DNA from: Kosakonia oryziphila
Lineage (GTDB): Bacteria; Pseudomonadota; Gammaproteobacteria; Enterobacterales; Enterobacteriaceae
DNA: 64,000 nucleotides
NCBI RefSeq assembly: GCF_900094795.1
Contig: NZ_FMBC01000011.1
Location: 1 to 64,000, forward strand
Direction of reading: 5' to 3'
The position numbers and the translations under genes are program-made. This document shows positions 63,171 to 64,000 of the stretch, one piece after another. Positions within the stretch are counted from its first letter, which is position 1, and each line of letters begins with the position of its first letter. Below the pieces are notes generated by a model. The model saw only the letters and a list, made by a program, of their open reading frames with translations. It made no database searches and was not told where the DNA came from.

Positions 63171-63174
63171 GAGA

Positions 63175-63330
63175 TTAGGCGGCATTTTCTTCGGCCAGCC
63201 GGATTTCGGCTTCGGCGACGATAGCTTCCAGTTCGGTCAGCATTTCTTCAAACCCAAAGACCGGAAGCGGTTCAGGGAGCACAGGCTGTGTGTGGGCGCT
63301 CTCAAAAGATATTTTAGTTACACTATTCAT
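63175..63330 (-). CDS. yhaL: YhaL, small conserved protein with XseB-like segment
   Basis: A 51-aa protein: MNSVTKISFESAHTQPVLPE at the start and the conserved GFEEMLTELEAIVAEAEIRL near the end, very close to E. coli YhaL (54 aa, as recalled). That segment resembles the first helix of exonuclease VII small subunit XseB (FEEAL.ELE.IV..LE), but a nuclease role has not been shown. ATG 63330 has AGGTGAG five bases upstream. It is downstream of and co-oriented with yhaK, 25 bases apart. It is easily missed because of its length. Confidence 0.85.
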   Translation of the reverse strand: MNSVTKISFESAHTQPVLPEPLPVFGFEEMLTELEAIVAEAEIRLAEENAA

Positions 63331-63355
63331 ATACTCACCTGCTAAAACATAACTG

Positions 63356-64000
63356 TCACACCGGTAAATCTATCAGCAAAGCGCGTAACAGCGTGTCGGC
63401 AACTAACGTTATGTTAGCCTCATCACGAATAAAAGCGCCGTCGCCGCAGGTCAGGGCTTCCTTCGCTTCGCAATGCGTGACCGCATGTACCGTACCGTGG
63501 ATCGATTGCAGATAGGCGCGCGGGCCATGTAACTGAATTGTCAGCTCTTCGCCTTTTTTCAACTCGATATGATGCAACCACACTTGCTGACGTAGTTGCA
63601 AACTTCCCTGGCTGCCATCCGGCGAAGCCAGCAGTTGCTGCGATACATCGGCGATCGTCATTTTCTGCACCGGTGGGTTTTCGCGCTCCGGGCAGGCATC
63701 AAGCCACAACTGCATTCGCGTTAACGACCTGTCTTTGCTCAGGTTATGTTCGCTATAGCTGATGCCCGGCTGTGTAGCGATAAGCAGCGCTTCACCCGTT
63801 TTCGCCTGGACATGGTTCCCCTCGCTGTCGCGGTATTCCGCTTCACCTTCAAGGATCAGGTTCAGAATATCCACTTTTGGGTAGGTCCGTGGCTGGAAGG
63901 AGGCGCCTGGGGCAAGAACCTCCTGGTTTAGTACGCGCAGGGAGGCATAACCTAACAGTTTCGGGTCAAAGTAATGTCCAAAAGAAAAAGTGTAGCGGGC
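63356..64000 (-). CDS. yhaK: YhaK, pirin-family bicupin protein, 5' end outside window
   Basis: The frame is open from the right edge to the stop at 63356 (214 residues seen; E. coli YhaK is 233, so about 19 N-terminal residues are missing). It has the pirin-like cupin signature ARYTFSFGHYFDPKLLGYAS, then VLAPGASFQPRTYPKVDILN, and a second cupin half ending FIRDEANITLVADTLLRALL. E. coli YhaK is a redox-sensitive bicupin with unknown physiological role. Confidence 0.93.
   Translation of the reverse strand, partial: ARYTFSFGHYFDPKLLGYASLRVLNQEVLAPGASFQPRTYPKVDILNLILEGEAEYRDSEGNHVQAKTGEALLIATQPGISYSEHNLSKDRSLTRMQLWLDACPERENPPVQKMTIADVSQQLLASPDGSQGSLQLRQQVWLHHIELKKGEELTIQLHGPRAYLQSIHGTVHAVTHCEAKEALTCGDGAFIRDEANITLVADTLLRALLIDLPV

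Overview
The window is a 64 kb chromosomal segment from an Enterobacteriaceae member. Gene content and order follow the Escherichia/Citrobacter/Salmonella pattern from the ispB-rplU locus to the rnpB-yhaK locus. Recalled K-12 sequences differ clearly from it (IF2 linker, SecG tail, accessory content), so it is not E. coli K-12 itself. I cannot name the species from sequence alone.

Layout. (1) 1-3904 is an accessory strip: the 5' part of a large inverse-autotransporter (intimin/invasin-type) adhesin on the minus strand, running off the left edge; an AT-rich spacer; a possible 61-residue membrane peptide; and a 451-bp relic of an IS26-like element. It lies directly downstream of sfsB, where K-12 has murA. 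(2) 3912-32531 is mostly housekeeping: sfsB-ispB, rplU-rpmA-yhbE-obgE, dacB, greA, yhbY, rlmE-ftsH-folP-glmM-secG-leuU, argG, and the metY-rimP-nusA-infB-rbfA-truB-rpsO-pnp-nlpI-yrbN-deaD chain, then mtr. Together these cover isoprenoid side-chain synthesis, ribosome assembly, transcription elongation, translation initiation, RNA decay, cell-wall precursors and membrane proteolysis. (3) 32588-44644 is the yhb/yra block: yhbW, ubiV-ubiU facing ubiT-yhbS, yhbQ, yhbP, yhbO, yraR, yraQ, dolP-diaA-yraN-lpoA and rsmI. (4) 44714-54991 is an N-acetylgalactosamine island controlled by AgaR. It has a complete GalNAc PTS (AgaVWEF), deacetylase (AgaA), deaminase/isomerase (AgaS) and tagatose-bisphosphate aldolase (KbaYZ). 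A secreted GH-D-clan glycosidase sits where K-12 has the galactosamine PTS (agaBCDI). (5) 55046-61346 is the galactarate regulon: garD facing garP-garL-garR-garK, with a CRP site between. (6) 61379-64000 holds rnpB (RNase P RNA), a tandem array of its 3' end, a small membrane-protein ORF whose tail is antisense repeat DNA, a decayed glutamine-amidotransferase gene, yhaL and the start-truncated yhaK. The tdc and cyu genes found between rnpB and yhaL in K-12 are absent.

The most unusual structures are the adhesin/IS-relic strip beside sfsB, a leuU 3'-end fragment that makes direct repeats around argG, the glycosidase-bearing aga cluster, and the rnpB repeat array with an ORF running into it. 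I found no CRISPR array, prophage or clear new defence system. Statements about K-12 gene order and about family members are from memory; no database search was run.
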